A stretch of DNA of 64,000 nt from Talinum fruticosum. Its lineage: Eukaryota; Streptophyta; Magnoliopsida; Caryophyllales; Talinaceae. The notes under the pieces are model-generated. The model worked only from the letters and a program-made list of their open reading frames with translations. It searched no databases and was not told the DNA's origin. The stretch spans positions 496,001-560,000 of the forward strand of contig JAITYX010000144.1 in assembly GCA_021018815.1 (NCBI GenBank). The letters are read 5' to 3'. A program made the translations under genes and the position numbers. Below are positions 24,687-37,004 of the stretch, one piece after another (the stretch's first letter is position 1; each line of letters opens with the position of its first letter).

Positions 24687-24942
24687 ATGTATGTATGTAT
24701 GTGGGAGCATGTAATCCCAAGTTTGCGCCATTACGGTAATGGTTTAGTAATGAACAATTGATGAAAATGGCCATATAATCGAGTTATTGGTCCTGTATGG
24801 CTATCAACTATCAGCTTTTAACCTTTTACATTAGTCTGTTAAATATTAGTTATTAACTATTTGAATTAACTGTTTGCATGCGGTTTGAACTAGTTGTTTC
24901 TAGAAAAAAATGTGTGGTAAACTTAACTGTTTCTGGAATAAA

Positions 24943-25677
24943 TGTTTTTTAGTAAATTTGAAAATTGCATTTGAAGTCTCAAATGTGTTTGTGAGTTTGC
25001 AAGAGGAGATTAGGAAAGTCTCACATCAAACTTTTGACATGGGAAATTAGAGTTTATAAACCTCTCTATCTCTCTTGTTTTTGAATAAGAAAATAGGGAA
25101 AGGTTTGGACAACCACAAGCGCACGCGTACGCCGATCGGGTCGGGCAGGTGTGGGGCAATACGTGTTATGTGGTGAGCTGATGATAATTAACTATTTTTA
25201 GAGAATCCTTAAATCTTACGCTTTTGATTTCGGATTGAGATTTTCTAGCGGTTTTAAATTAATTTGGTCCCAATTCAATTCACGATTATTTTTTGCCTTC
25301 TTTTAGAGTTGATTTTATGTTGCTTTCTTGTTCGGATGATTTTAGCTCCTCTGTAAAACCTCATCTCTTGTGATCATTTCTATACGTAGATAAAGAAAAA
25401 CTATCTTCCTTTACAAGCAATAATTTCCTCACATATTTCATCTTCCTGCTAGCGTTTTGCCAAATTGATCACTTCCAAGTGCAGGGAAGAGGATTGTTGT
25501 TCATGTAAGCTTTGAGAAAAGACGTTTAGATTAGTTGCGCATCGGTGGCTGAGGCGTAATTGATTTTTAGGCCAGTGATTTAGGTGACCATACAACGTTC
25601 TTCAATTTGCTCTTTATTAAGATAAGATTTAATCTAATTTTTGTGTTTCTCTTTGTTATTCGGATAAGCTTTAACCA
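24943..25677 (+). repeat. 5' LTR of the copia element
   Basis: Begins TGTTTTTTAG and ends TTAACCA. Aligns along its length with 30165-30916; shared blocks include GAGTTTGCAAGAGGAGA, CTTTTGACATGG and TTTCTCTTTGTTAT. The exact right end is uncertain by a few bases. Confidence 0.7.
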
Positions 25678-25746
25678 ATTAGAGATTTATATAACTAGAG
25701 AATGTGTATGTGATGGTCTATTACGAATATGTTTGTTCTGGATATG

Positions 25747-26530
25747 TCGAAAGTGGAATTACTAAATGGAACAAATTACAAAATATGAGCATATGAAGCT
25801 TTATTTGTCACAAATTAGGGTGTTTTATTTGCTTGCAGATTTGCTTGCGTGTAAACTTGGTGAAGGACATAAATATTGAGTTTGATAAAATTACTTATCA
25901 AGGCATGATATTCCATTATATGACACCAACTTTAATTGAATTATATATAAAGAAAGAGTCTACTAAGGATATTTGGGATTGTTTAAATGAGAAATATGGA
26001 ATTGATGATGTTGGGGTTAAGAAATATGTGGCTTGTAGATGGGATAGGTACTATATGGTTGATGATAAGCCTATTCTTGAGCAAGTCACTGAATATGAAA
26101 ATTTGGTGTATGATTTTCTGGCTGATGGTATAAAAATATGTGAGATTTTGCAAGCTAACTGTTTACTAGATAAATTTCCACCCTTGTAGAAGTCTTTTCA
26201 TAATCATATTAAGTATAAAGAGAAGGACTTTACACTCGAAAGAGCTGATTGCTCATATTAAGGTTAAGGTCGAAAATAGGAAATTGAAAGAGAAATTTGG
26301 ACATAACTCTTTTAATAATAATATTGTTGAGGCTGGTGGTTCTAAGTTTAACAAATTTGACGGCAACAAAGGTAAGAGTTAACCTAACAAAGGGGGACCT
26401 AAGCCGAAGCACTCTCAATTTAAAAAGTATGGGCATGACCAAAAGAAATCCTAGGGATTGTGTTACAACTATGACAAACCAGGTCGCATAGCCAAGTATT
26501 GCAATGCACCAAAAAAGTAGATTAGAGGTC
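25747..26530 (+). pseudogene. Copia gag relic (UBN2-type) with damaged zinc knuckle
   Basis: Opens with ATGTCGAAAG, reading MSKVELLNGTNYKIW, the usual copia gag start. It hits a stop in place of the Trp-region codon and re-opens at about 25833 for 118 residues with gag landmarks (KDIWDCLNEKYG, YENLVYDFL). Near 26455-26520 a CCHC-like motif reads CYNYDKPGRIAKYC: the second Cys has become Tyr and the His has become Arg. Multiple stops make it non-functional. Confidence 0.75.
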
Positions 26531-26589
26531 AGAATAAGTCCTAAGCCAATCTGGTGGAAGAAGTGACAATTGTTGTTGTTGTGGTTGTT

Positions 26590-27000
26590 GAAGTGAAATT
26601 GGTGAACAATGTTGTAGAGTGGACCGTTGACACAAGAGAAATTAAGCACATTTATAGCAATTGAGCCGTATTCCATGGCTACTAAGAGGCATTTAACGGA
26701 GAACAAGTCTCATGGAAAATGCAACCACAAAGTGATAGTTTAAGGGAAAGGGAAGATTCTCTTAGAATTTAACTTTCAAAAGAAGCTTGAACTCGACCAA
26801 ATGTTTTGCATGTCTCCGAAATTCATAAGAACATTATTTCCGGGGACCTACTCAACAAAGCTGGAACTAAACAATTTATTGGTGATGGCAAAGTAGAGTC
26901 TTAACTAAAAATGGGAAATTTGTTAGGAAGGGTTTTAGTAACAATGGTTTATTTGTTTTAGATATTGTTTGTGATGTGCTTATTGGTACAATAATAATAA
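26590..27000 (+). pseudogene. Probable copia protease region, heavily decayed
   Basis: Lies between gag and integrase where the copia aspartic protease belongs. A frame near 26610-26640 reads VEWTVDTRE, where intact elements have a Trp-x-x-Asp-Thr/Ser-Gly active site; the Gly is changed here. Stops are frequent. The assignment rests mainly on position. Confidence 0.4.
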
Positions 27001-27039
27001 TATGATGTCTAATCCTGCTTATATTATTGAGTTTTTGAT

Positions 27040-27896
27040 CCGTGGCATGCTAGACTTGGACATGTGAATGTTGGTTCGATTAAAAAGATGAAACAGTTAA
27101 ATCTAATTCCAACTTTAATTAATTCTGAATTCTCCGAAATGTGAAATCAGTATTGAGGCTAAGAATCACAAAAATTCCTTCATAAATTGTAAATAGAGAA
27201 ATAGAATTAATGAAATTGGTTCATTCCGGTCTAGGATATTTCAAGAACTCCATGAGTAAAGGTGGAAAATATTACATTTGTTGATGATTGCTCTTGCTTT
27301 ACATAAGTATATTTGCTTAGTACTGAAAATGAAGCTAAAAGCATGTTGATTAAATCTAAGATAGAATTTGAAAACCAACTTTGACGAAAAATTAGGAGAC
27401 TTAGATTAAATTGGGGTGGTGAATATGATTCTGGACCACTTGCTGAATTTTGTGCAAAACATGGAATTATTCATGAAATTACTACCCCTTATGTCACCCA
27501 GTTAAATGAGATAGCTGAAAGAAAAAATAGGACCTTAAAAACTATGATGAATTCTATGCTAACTAGTTACGGACTACCTAATAATATGTGGGGAGAAGCT
27601 ATATTGTCTACTTATTATGTGCTTAATAATCCCATAAAAAGCTATATAAGACCCCCTACGAACTATGAAAAATATGCTCCTAATGCGAAATATTTTTAAC
27701 TGTGGGGATGTCTTGCCAAGGTGGGGTCTACCGCATTATAAAAGAACAAAAAAGAGGCCTTAAAACTATTGACGTTATTTTTATTGGATATGCTCATAAT
27801 AGTGCTGCATATAGATTCATCACAAGACATGAAAATGGTACATTTGGTTCTATTATTGTGTCTAGAGATGTTAGATCTTTGAACATATATTTTCAA
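27040..27896 (+). pseudogene. Copia integrase relic
   Basis: A pre-integrase zinc-binding part near 27048 (HARLGHVNVG) leads into an rve-like core with NWGGEYDSG, CAKHGIIHEITTP and ERKNRTLKTMM. The Glu of the catalytic triad is kept (AERKNRT), and the Asp before NGGE is replaced. Near 27702-27896 the C-terminal SH3-like part follows (IFIGYAHNSAAYRF). Stops between these blocks show that it is dead. Confidence 0.8.
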
Positions 27897-28109
27897 TGAA
27901 TTGTTTGCTTACTTATATGGTATCTTGATTGGATGAATTTGATTAACATTTGTATGTACTTCTTTTGCTTTAGAATATAAAAATGTCGATATTGAACTTA
28001 GAAGGACTAAGAGACCTAGAACCGAATCTAGCTTTGGACTTGACTTTATCACTTATCTTGTGACCAAATAGATTGACACTTCTAATGAAATTGTGCATGC
28101 TTTCATTTT

Positions 28110-29535
28110 AAAAGAACCCTAGAATTTTTATGAGGCCATGAAATTCTCGGATGCAATTTTTATGAAGGAAGCTATTTGTAGTGAGTTAGATTCCATTATG
28201 TCTAATTGAATTTGGACTTTAACGGATGTGCCTAGAGGTTGCAAACCTATGAGATCTAAATGGATCTTTTAAAAAATTGAAAGCTGATGGCATTATAGAA
28301 AAATTCAAAGCTAAACTAGTAGCCATGGGAAACATAGAAAAGACAAATTTGGACTACTTTGACACATATGCACCCGTGACTAAAATTGCCACGATTAGAA
28401 CTTTGTTTATCATTTCATCTATTCATGGAATATTGTGCATTAGATGGATGTCAAAACTGCCTTCGTGAATGGAGAATTAGATGAAGAAATTTATATGCTT
28501 CAACCTGAAAGATATGCTACACTCATATAGGAAGACAAAGTATACAAGTTAATGAAGTCTCTTTACGGTATAAAACAAGATCCTAAACAAATGACATGAT
28601 AAGTTTAATAGAACTCTTGTGTTAAATGGTTTTTATGTAATGAAGATGATTCGTGTGTGTTTTTAGAGTTGTGAACGATGGATGCATAATTATTTGCTTA
28701 TATGTGGATGATATGCTAATTTTTGGAACAAGCATGCATCTTATTAATGAAACTAAAGCTTTGTTGTGTTATGAGTTTGATATGAAAGACATGAGTAAGG
28801 TTGATGTCATATTGGCCATTAAAGTGCATAAACATGGAAACTATTTTACGTTAAATTAATATCACTTTGTTGAAAAAACTTAATTACTTTGATGTCGAAC
28901 CTTTGAGAACACCCTATGAATTTGCATCTAAAAAAGCATCATGTTGCTCGAATGACACAATCTGAATATGAAAAGATCATAGGTAGCTTGATGTTTGTTA
29001 TGGATTGCACTCACCCTAACATAGCATATGCTATGAGTGGACTCAGTACATACACTCATAATCCTAATAGGGATCATTGGACTACTCGACTAGCTTGTTG
29101 TGGTATCTCAAGAGTACCATTTATTGGGGTTTGCATTATGAAAACATCCCTTATGTTTAAAAGGCTACTGTTATGCTAATTGGGTTAGTGATGATGAAAT
29201 AAACTCCCTAGTGGATATGTGTTTGCACAAGCTAGAGGTGTAACTTCATGAAAATATGCTAAATAAACTTGTATTGCCAAATCTATTATGGAATCTGAAT
29301 TTGTTGCTCTTGAGTTTGTAGGACAAGATGCAGAATGGTTTAGAGATCTATGCATGAGCTTGCCTTTGTGGGTCAAGCCAACTCCCCTTGTGTCTATGAA
29401 ATGTTATTCTCAAGCAGCTATAGTGGTATCTAAAAATAACTCTTATAATGGAAAGAGGAGACACATTCGTATTAGACACAACATAGTTAAAAATATGATT
29501 AGAAAAGATGTTATATCTCTAGAGTATGTAAGGTA
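28110..29535 (+). pseudogene. Copia reverse transcriptase and RNase H relic
   Basis: RVT_2-type blocks in order: KWIF, FKAKLVAMG, DYFDTYAPVTKIATIR, MDVKTAF, NGELDEEIYM, SLYGIKQ, then the intact catalytic LYVDDMLIFG at about 28700. RNase H blocks follow from 28940 (YEKIIGSLMFVMDCTHPN; EFVALEFVGQDAEW; HIRIRHNIVKNMI). Frames change several times, and stops occur at 28119-28270 and elsewhere. Confidence 0.85.
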
Positions 29536-30164
29536 AGAAAGGAATCTTACATGTCCTCTAATCAATGGCCTTTGTAAGAAAGTTGTTCTCAAGACATCCA
29601 AAGAGATGAGATTAAAACCCTATGTATGAGTTAGCTATGAGGGATACCCTACACAATTCTCGGTCAAATGAAGTCATAGTTGAATTATGAATGAATGCAC
29701 TATTTTCCCATCTGTACTTGTAGATATGTGCATTTCTTTCTATAATTTGAGGGTACGCATAGGCTCTTAATTAATTCATAGCCCCATAGGGTGGCGTAAG
29801 ATATCATACTTGATGAATTCACCTACTTTGATGTGAAGGTGAGGCCGACTTCTATAGGAGTTGTGGAGAAACTCCCTAGAGCATCAATGAGTATCCACGA
29901 AAGAGGTGTAAAGCCAATAAAGCACTAAACATACAATGTTCGTAGGAAAAACTAGCAAAAGGAAGAAAGGAGTATACGGATAAAGATAACATAACCCCTA
30001 ACCGAGTTCAAGAGTAAAACTACTCGGTTAGATATGCATCAATATCATAGATACTTGGTGCTCAATTCAAGTTCACAAGACATTGACACTCACATTGTTT
30101 CTTTATAAGAAATTCTTTTTTATTAAAAATATTTTTTTATAAAATTTTAAATTATATAGGGAGT

Positions 30165-30916
30165 TGTTGGAGTTAATTTCAAAATTTTATTTGAAGTGTC
30201 AAAAGAGTTTTTGAGTTTGCAAGAGGAGAAGAGGAAAGTCTCATATGGAACTTTTGACATGGAAAAGTGGGGTTTATTTATCTCTCTTTCACTTGTTCTT
30301 AAATAAGAAAGTAAGAGAAAAGTTTGAACATTCACAAACGTGTGCGTGCCGGCTGGGCCAAGCTCGGGCTCAGCACGGTGCAATGTGGTATGGTGTCAAA
30401 AGATTGATTAAGTTTTTGATCCATTCAGATTTAGTTATTTTTGAAAAATCCATAAATCATGTGCTTTCGATTTCGAATTGAGATTTTCTGTTCGTTTAAA
30501 TTGGTTTGATGCCAATTCAATTCACTATAATATTTTTCTTTCTTTTAGAGTTGATTTTATGCTGCTTCTGTTTTCGAATGATTTTGGCTCTTCTTTAAAA
30601 CCTCATCTCTTGATCATTTGTATACATATAAAAAGAAAAAACTCTCTTCCTCTCGCAAACAATAATTTCCTCACATATTTATCCTCCTATTATTGTTTTT
30701 CCTAACGGATCACTTCCTAGTATACGGAAGGGGATCAATGTTCGCGTAAGCCCGGAGACTAGACGTTCAAATCAACCGTGCATCGGTGGTTGGGGCATAA
30801 TTGGTTTTTAAGCCAGTGGTTAGGTGGCTATGCGACGTTCTTCAATATGTTATTCATTAAGATAAACTTTAATCTAATTTTTACGTTTCTCTTTGTTATA
30901 CGAATCTTTATTTCCA
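30165..30916 (+). repeat. 3' LTR of the copia element
   Basis: Begins TGTTGGAGTT and ends ATTTCCA; pairs with 24943-25677. A short purine stretch (TAGGGAG) just before it could be what is left of the polypurine tract. Confidence 0.7.
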
Positions 30917-31059
30917 ATATATTTGGTAAAAGTCCATTTATGCTCTTATCGCTAAAAGATTTCTTAATTGAATATAGTTTTTCTATTGATTAGTGATATT
31001 GTTTTCTTTTGAAAAATAATTAAATTTATGTCATATATGTAAATTAATTTCCCTTGCCA

Positions 31060-31320
31060 AGTTAATATACTTCAGCTGGTTATGAGGTCACCTTTCATCT
31101 TGGATGCCACAAGTTCGAAACTCGTGGGATGCGAATGTTCTTGTGAGGAAATAATCAGGGTTCCAATCAAGCATTTGAGGTTTGATTTGAGGGCTTTCTG
31201 TTGGGTTTAGTTCAGTGATTGTGCATCCCTTTTTTCGCCCACTAGTCCACTAGGTTTACACCCTATATAGGGAGTCTAATGGGTGGATCCACTTGTCAAT
31301 TCAAAAAAATTCAAATTAAC
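31060..31320 (+). repeat. SINE-like unit
   Basis: A-box-like CAGCTGGTTATGAGG at about 31073 and B-box-like AAGTTCGAAACTC at 31111-31123, the spacing of tRNA-derived SINEs. About 170 bases of unrelated body follow, with an A-rich end at about 31302-31312. The ends are approximate. Confidence 0.5.
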
Positions 31321-33570
31321 TTCACCAATAGAGCCTTATTTCTTACCACATAATTCGTATGCATTATTTATCTTATTTCTTCTCAATGTATATGTATATT
31401 TGTTAGATATGTTCTCTTTTTTGTTATGAATTAAAATTGATATGAGTTTCAAATGACTTCATCTTCATTAGATTGTTTTTGTAAAAAATTATACTACTAA
31501 TTTGCATACTTTTAAAGCTCATTGTATCAAACATTAAAAATACTACATCTATACACCTTGCTCTACAAGGATTTGAGGTAATTTTTTAATTTTATTCATA
31601 ACTTTGTGCCAAAATTTTAGAAAAATATAATAATATTTTTTTAAATTCCTATTATTTTAAAGTCAATTGTTAATATATGAACCTTTTTATGAACAATTAT
31701 AGGAGAGTATAACTAAGTATAATTTTCTTCACATTAAAGAAGATTGTCACCGATAAATAAAATATAGGAATTCTCTTTCATTCTTGTTCGATAGGAATAA
31801 AAAATTTAAATTTATCGGTCTAGTTAAAATTAAAATTGTGATTTTTGAGAAATTTGCATACTTTCTTTTTCAATAATAATTTACTTAATCATTTGTTTAT
31901 GACATATAAATAATTATTACAGTAACATTCTAGAGCTTTTGTTAGTTAGTTAGTTTTTTTGAATATAATTTAATAATTTATCATATTAATATTTTTTGCA
32001 TAACAAATTATATTTCGTTTGCTATTTATAAAATCATTAATTATCTCCTACATGTCATTCATACATGAACTCAACCCAACTTTTAATTATATATATATAT
32101 ATATATATAATATTCAATGCAAAAAGGAACACATAACCGAACAAGCAAGAAATATTAGCTTATAAAATTTTTGGGCAAAAAGGGTTCGTCATGGCAAAGG
32201 CATATAAGTTTAGTCAATTTTTAAGCAAAATAGTAATTTCTATAAAAAGCTTTCCCCAAAAGGTTATTAGCGACAATCTGTTTGAGAAAGAGTTATTTGG
32301 GACCAAACAACTCTTTCAAACAACTCACTACCAAACACCATTTTAGCTTGTTTGACTAGGTCAAAATAACTAAATCACGCCAAACATCTAACTTTTGACA
32401 AAGAGCTATTGTAACCAAACACGAACAATATTGGTGGTGATTTGTGGTGTGACCTTGGTAGTGATAAGTTGTATTTGAGGGTAGTGGACGTACTGGTCAG
32501 CAACAACTGGTGATTTAGGGTGGGGAATCGATCGGGTTAGTTATCATAAGGTTAATATAATAACAAACTAGATCGAGTATGGTATGGGCAACATGTTTAT
32601 AAATTGGGTTTAATTGAATGTTCTTATAGATCAATGGGTTGGGGTGGGTTGGGTTTGAGTTTGGTTTAAGTTGAGTTGACTTAGTTTTAATTAGTTTTAA
32701 TTAATGTAGAATGAAAATGCACAAAAATGCCTGCATATAATAAAAATAATTGTTATATGTAAATTGGTGATGGCAAAATTGACCAAGTTTAATACATATA
32801 TTAGTATTATGATATATATTAACAAAGATTCACTTTTAATGATTGGTCCATTATTTATCTTATTCTTATATATTTTTTCATTCGACGTTTCTTATATAGT
32901 GAATTCATATCTCTGTTTCACTAAGGGGGAACAAAGTTGAAATGGAACCAAATACTTGAAACAGAACCCGACTCTGAACCTTGTTCAATTAATTCCCATT
33001 GAATTCGGTTCTAATTCCAAGAAAGATTAATCGAATATCAGACTTTCTCACTTCTAGCCATTACTTTTCCTTGTCTGTTGTTTGAAGATGATTGTTTACT
33101 ATTTTGTAAGGTGATCTCAACTAGTTGTAATTTGCTTAAATGTATTCTCAATAATTTTTGTTTAATATTAGGGCAATTAGTCATTTTTAGAATCAACTCC
33201 ATTTTGCGTAATGTGTCAACCATGCAAAAGCGAATAGTTATAGCTATCTTTGATATTCAATTATTTTTTTTTATCATTTATCAAACAAAGCCCTAAAAAG
33301 AGTGCTATGAGTGCAATACAAAGTACAATCTATAATGCCTCGGCCCCTTCGCGAGTAGCGGACATTACCATGAATAATTTCATGGATCAATGACAACCCC
33401 TTCGCAAGTAACACCCCGGCCCCTTCGCGAGTGGCAATCACTATTTAACAATTACGAGTAAGAGAAAGAGATGAAGCGTTTAGGCGATCTTCTCAAATTC
33501 CGAAGTATCTTAATTGCTATATAAAATCAATAAAACAAACAAGAATGAGAACAAAAATTCTCATATAAGA

Positions 33571-33985
33571 GATTAAAAAGCTTAAATATAAATTTAAAAT
33601 TTAAAATTTTGTTATTTGAATAATATTTATCTTCACTACGATAAACATTTATTTCCACTAGAATAATCCAATTGATCTTTTTGCCACCAAAAAAAAATTT
33701 AAAATTACAAAATATGATATAAATGATTAAAAAATCTCAAATATAATTTTAAATTTATAATATTTTTGTGTGGATAACATTTATCTCTATTGCAATATTT
33801 ATATTTCCATTAGAATAATATAGTTGATATTTACCACAAAAGAAATAAAAATTGATTATTTGATAGAAAATATTTTAAAAAGCTCAAATCTAAATATGTA
33901 ACTCAAACTTTTATTTAGATAACATTTATCTCCACTACAATAATTTAATTACTATTTTTTTTCATTGAAATAATCCATTACCTTT
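33571..33985. repeat. Diverged tandem repeat, about 2.8 copies of a 151-bp AT-rich unit
   Basis: Units start at about 33571, 33724 and 33874. Each begins TTAAAAAG/ATCTCAAAT-like and contains GATAACATTTATCTC or close variants, then TTTCCATTAGAATAAT-like sequence. Spacing is 150-153 bases. AT content is very high, so part of the similarity is compositional, but the ordered blocks recur in phase. Confidence 0.6.
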
Positions 33986-34209
33986 GTGATTATATTACAC
34001 TTTTTATGTAACCAAATATGTTAATGTAATTGTTGTCCCATTACATTGCATACCTAATTAAATTATACCCCTATTACATTACATCCAACCAAATGCCACA
34101 TAAAGTATAAGCCTTTTTTTTGTGCATAACTTCATTGTCAATCTTGTATAACCCTCATATGACCTTATAATTATTTAGGTCCCACTACCAAGTTTTCGTC
34201 AATATTACT

Positions 34210-34345
34210 CTAAAAAGTGGCGACCTACATGTAAACCTATAAAGAGCCTCGAAGGGAGCCATTTTAATGCTTTCATGGTAGTTGTTGTTGTAAAAGAACT
34301 CAACCAAATGGAAACTTCTCTTCCCAAGTCCCTTGGAAATCAAGT
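34210..34345 (-). pseudogene. Ty3/gypsy integrase fragment
   Basis: On the minus strand a short segment reads DFQGTWEEKFPFG and, one frameshift later, YNNNYHESIKMAPFEALY followed by CRSPL. This is the well-known chromovirus-type integrase segment around the C-terminal part of the catalytic core. Only about 45 residues are recognisable, with the frame broken in the middle. Confidence 0.7.
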
Positions 34346-34883
34346 ATTCATGCACGGGGAGTTTCTCTCACCCTCCCCTCTATCTTAGAAATTTTCTTCT
34401 TCTGTTTTAAATTTTTTTGTCCGAGTCATACAAATTTGTATCCTCTTGATACATTCTTCCTCTTTTTTTTTTTTTTCTCGAAAGGCAAGGGGAGAATATT
34501 TAGAAATTTGTTGTCTTGTTTAGGGGAGTTTCTCTCACCCTCTTTTGTGTATATATTTGTTATGAATATTAATGAAGTTTCAGTTTCATGCTTATTACTT
34601 TACGAGTTTTAATTATTTTTGAGTTTCAAATTCTTGCTCGGTAATTTTCTTTGCTCCGATTCAATAACTTAGTCTATCATTGCTCTAATACTTCAGTTTT
34701 TAGCACTAATGCAATCTAAGCTTACTTGCTCGATAGAATCTATGTTTGAATCACTTATTTCACTAATCTTATTTGCACTTGTTTCTCTCGACTTATTTCT
34801 TGAGAAAGAATGAAAAATCAGATCTATATCACTAACAAAGTTTCTATCTAAGTATGGAATACCTTTCATCAAAAAGGGGAGAT

Positions 34884-36384
34884 TGAAGACTCGGACTTTG
34901 CAGGTATACCATTTTGAGTACCATCAAGGAATCAGTACGAGACTTTATCTCTTGTAAGTTTTGATTACAAGTCATTCTAAGTGTTTTAGAAACTTTTACG
35001 AGTGTTACGTAAACTATTGCATATGTTTTCACTTGATTCGACTGGCTCAAAAGCATACTCTTGCTTATCTTTTTACACATAGTTCTGAGTTACTCGGATA
35101 ACACTCGGACTTATCGCATGTTCAAATATTTTCTCTAATGTGCATAAACACAAGTCGACTTTGTATTCTAAGTTTGATTGAATTACGGTGTTAATTCATC
35201 CTTCTAAGTCAACATGTTTAGTTTGAACTGTGCTTGTCTAGATCAAGTTTCATTACTCGATATTCTCTATCGGACTTGTTTTACTTTTACACTCGACTCG
35301 GATGGAATTTGAATATAATGGATATTAGACTCAGAAAATTCCACTCTTTCGAGACTCGGATAATTAGGCACTTAATTATCTAATTAAATTATTCTCTGTG
35401 TCTAATGTTGCACCAAAGTATTTTATACTTTGAGAACCAAATTGATTTAGTTTTGTAGGTTATTCAAACGAGGTTATCCTATTTTTGAAATACAAAAGTA
35501 ACCGAGCTTCAAGATGTCAAATCACCGAGTAGACAAGGCTTTTTCTACTTTTGACCAAGGCCCGGACTAATCGTGTCATGGTTGTTTGTTTCCAAAATTG
35601 GAAATCTGCAATGCCTAGCTCAACGGTGGTTTCCACCCTACTTTTCGGACATCACCAGTGGATTAGGACATCCAAAGGAATCAAGAACCGTTGCCCAACG
35701 TTCACACCTTAACGGATATTTTCCGAGTCACTCGGAAAAACCATTGCAACGGTCACAAAGGACTTCTAATCGGAAGATAGTCACAACGGCTAATCTGCTC
35801 GGTCATCTATAAATAGAAGCCACTTCACAAGATGAGAAGATTGCTTGGATCTATTGCTGAAATTATTTGTCTCTGTATAATTCTCATTCAATCTTCTACT
35901 TACAACTCCAACTCGTACTTAACATCTTTCCGAGTTATAAGGTCTTGTAATCAGTCACAAACACTTATTCTTACTTTCGAGTAAGGTCCCTTGACTGAGC
36001 TGTAAGGGTTAACTCAGCTCGGTTGTCCCTAACTGGAAAGGTTACCTCGGTTAGGAAGTACTAGATCGGATAAGGGAACTTCGAGTCTAGGAAAATCTTG
36101 TAGGGAATTGTCTAAGGGAGCAATTTTGGCTGTGTCTTTCTACTGTATTTTGTGGATTCAAAATAGTGGATTTGACTTGGTACTTGGATTAGCACTGACC
36201 GTGGTTTTCCGCCCCAGGAGGGTTTCCACGTATTTTCCGAGTTAACACTTTTCGAGTCCAATCTAGACTCAAACCTGTTTCAAAGTCAGTTTTAGAATTT
36301 AATCTTCCGGTCTTTGTTCAAATTTCCTCATTATCCTATTCACCCCCTCTAGAGCGACTTAGTCTCTCCAAGCGCAAACCTTCG
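34884..36384 (+). mobile_element. Solo LTR, same family as 22503, copy B
   Basis: Begins TGAAGACTCGG and ends GCAAACCTTCG, where the other copies end CCTTCA. It shares with copies A and C the CTATAAATAGAAGCC TATA block, the CCCCAGGAGGGTTTCCACG block and the TATTCACCCCCTCTAG end block. Flanking pentamers GAGAT and GTTGT do not match, so it may come from recombination between two insertions or have a mutated end. No internal region is adjacent. Confidence 0.8.
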
Positions 36385-37004
36385 GTTGTCTTCGGTTTCT
36401 TTGTGTGTTATGTTTTTCTCCTCTCATTGTCACTCTTACTTGGCCTTTTATAATGACCTATCTATACATATATATTATTAAACATGTACAACAATGTATT
36501 TATTAAGTTTAACTATACTAAAAAAGCGTGCATACTCTAAATGCTATGAGTTACATTTTAAGATTCAAGCCCCAAGTTTCAAGTCCACAATGATGACCAT
36601 AAAGCATGCCACATTTACACATTTTATTTATAAAATAAGAGTGGGAGATATAAGTTATATACCGGCGGACAAGAGTGAGAGAGAGGGCAACGAGACTAAG
36701 AGAAAGGGCCGCGAGAGTGAGTGGGAGGACCGAAAACCGCAAAGAGAGTTAGTGGAGGGGTGCAGCCACAATCGAAAACCGCAGAGAGAGTGAGTAGAGG
36801 GGGTGCCACCACAACTGTAAACCATAGAGAGAGTGAGTGAGAGGGAACCCCGAAAACACCGCAAACCACCGAAACCGTAGAGAGAAGAGAGAGAAGAGCA
36901 ATCGGAAACCTCAACGGTAGCGAGAGAGTGAAGTGAGAATGGGACTAAAAGTGAGAGCAAGTAAGTGAAGTAGTCGCGAGCGAGGGTTTTTTTGAACAAC
37001 CTAT
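36385..37004. other. Possible CACTA interior, purine-rich on the plus strand
   Basis: From about 36660 the sequence becomes GAGAGTGAG-rich with repeated short units (GAAAACCGCAGAGAGAGTGAGT-like). It runs directly into the CACTA subterminal repeats that end at 37282, so it is probably element interior. No transposase is recognised. The left terminus was not found before solo LTR B. Confidence 0.4.

Larger units (their letters stand above)
24943..30916 (+). mobile_element. Ty1/copia retrotransposon, degenerate, both LTRs present
   Basis: LTRs at 24943-25677 and 30165-30916 bracket an internal region with the copia order gag, protease, integrase, reverse transcriptase, RNase H on the plus strand. 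Every domain is interrupted by stops or frameshifts, so the element is non-autonomous. Flanking pentamers are ATAAA and ATATA, a near but imperfect duplication. A standard TGGTATCAGAGC primer-binding site was not found after the 5' LTR. Divergence between the LTRs, with many substitutions and small indels visible, indicates an old insertion. Confidence 0.85.
30917..34209. other. AT-rich intergenic DNA between transposons
   Basis: Besides the SINE-like unit and the 151-bp tandem repeat listed separately, this holds a short AT tract at about 32088-32109. It also has a patch at 33340-33435 where GGCCCCTTCGCGAGT-type sequence occurs three times around a small CCATGAA/TTCATGG hairpin. No gene is supported. 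Confidence 0.5.
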
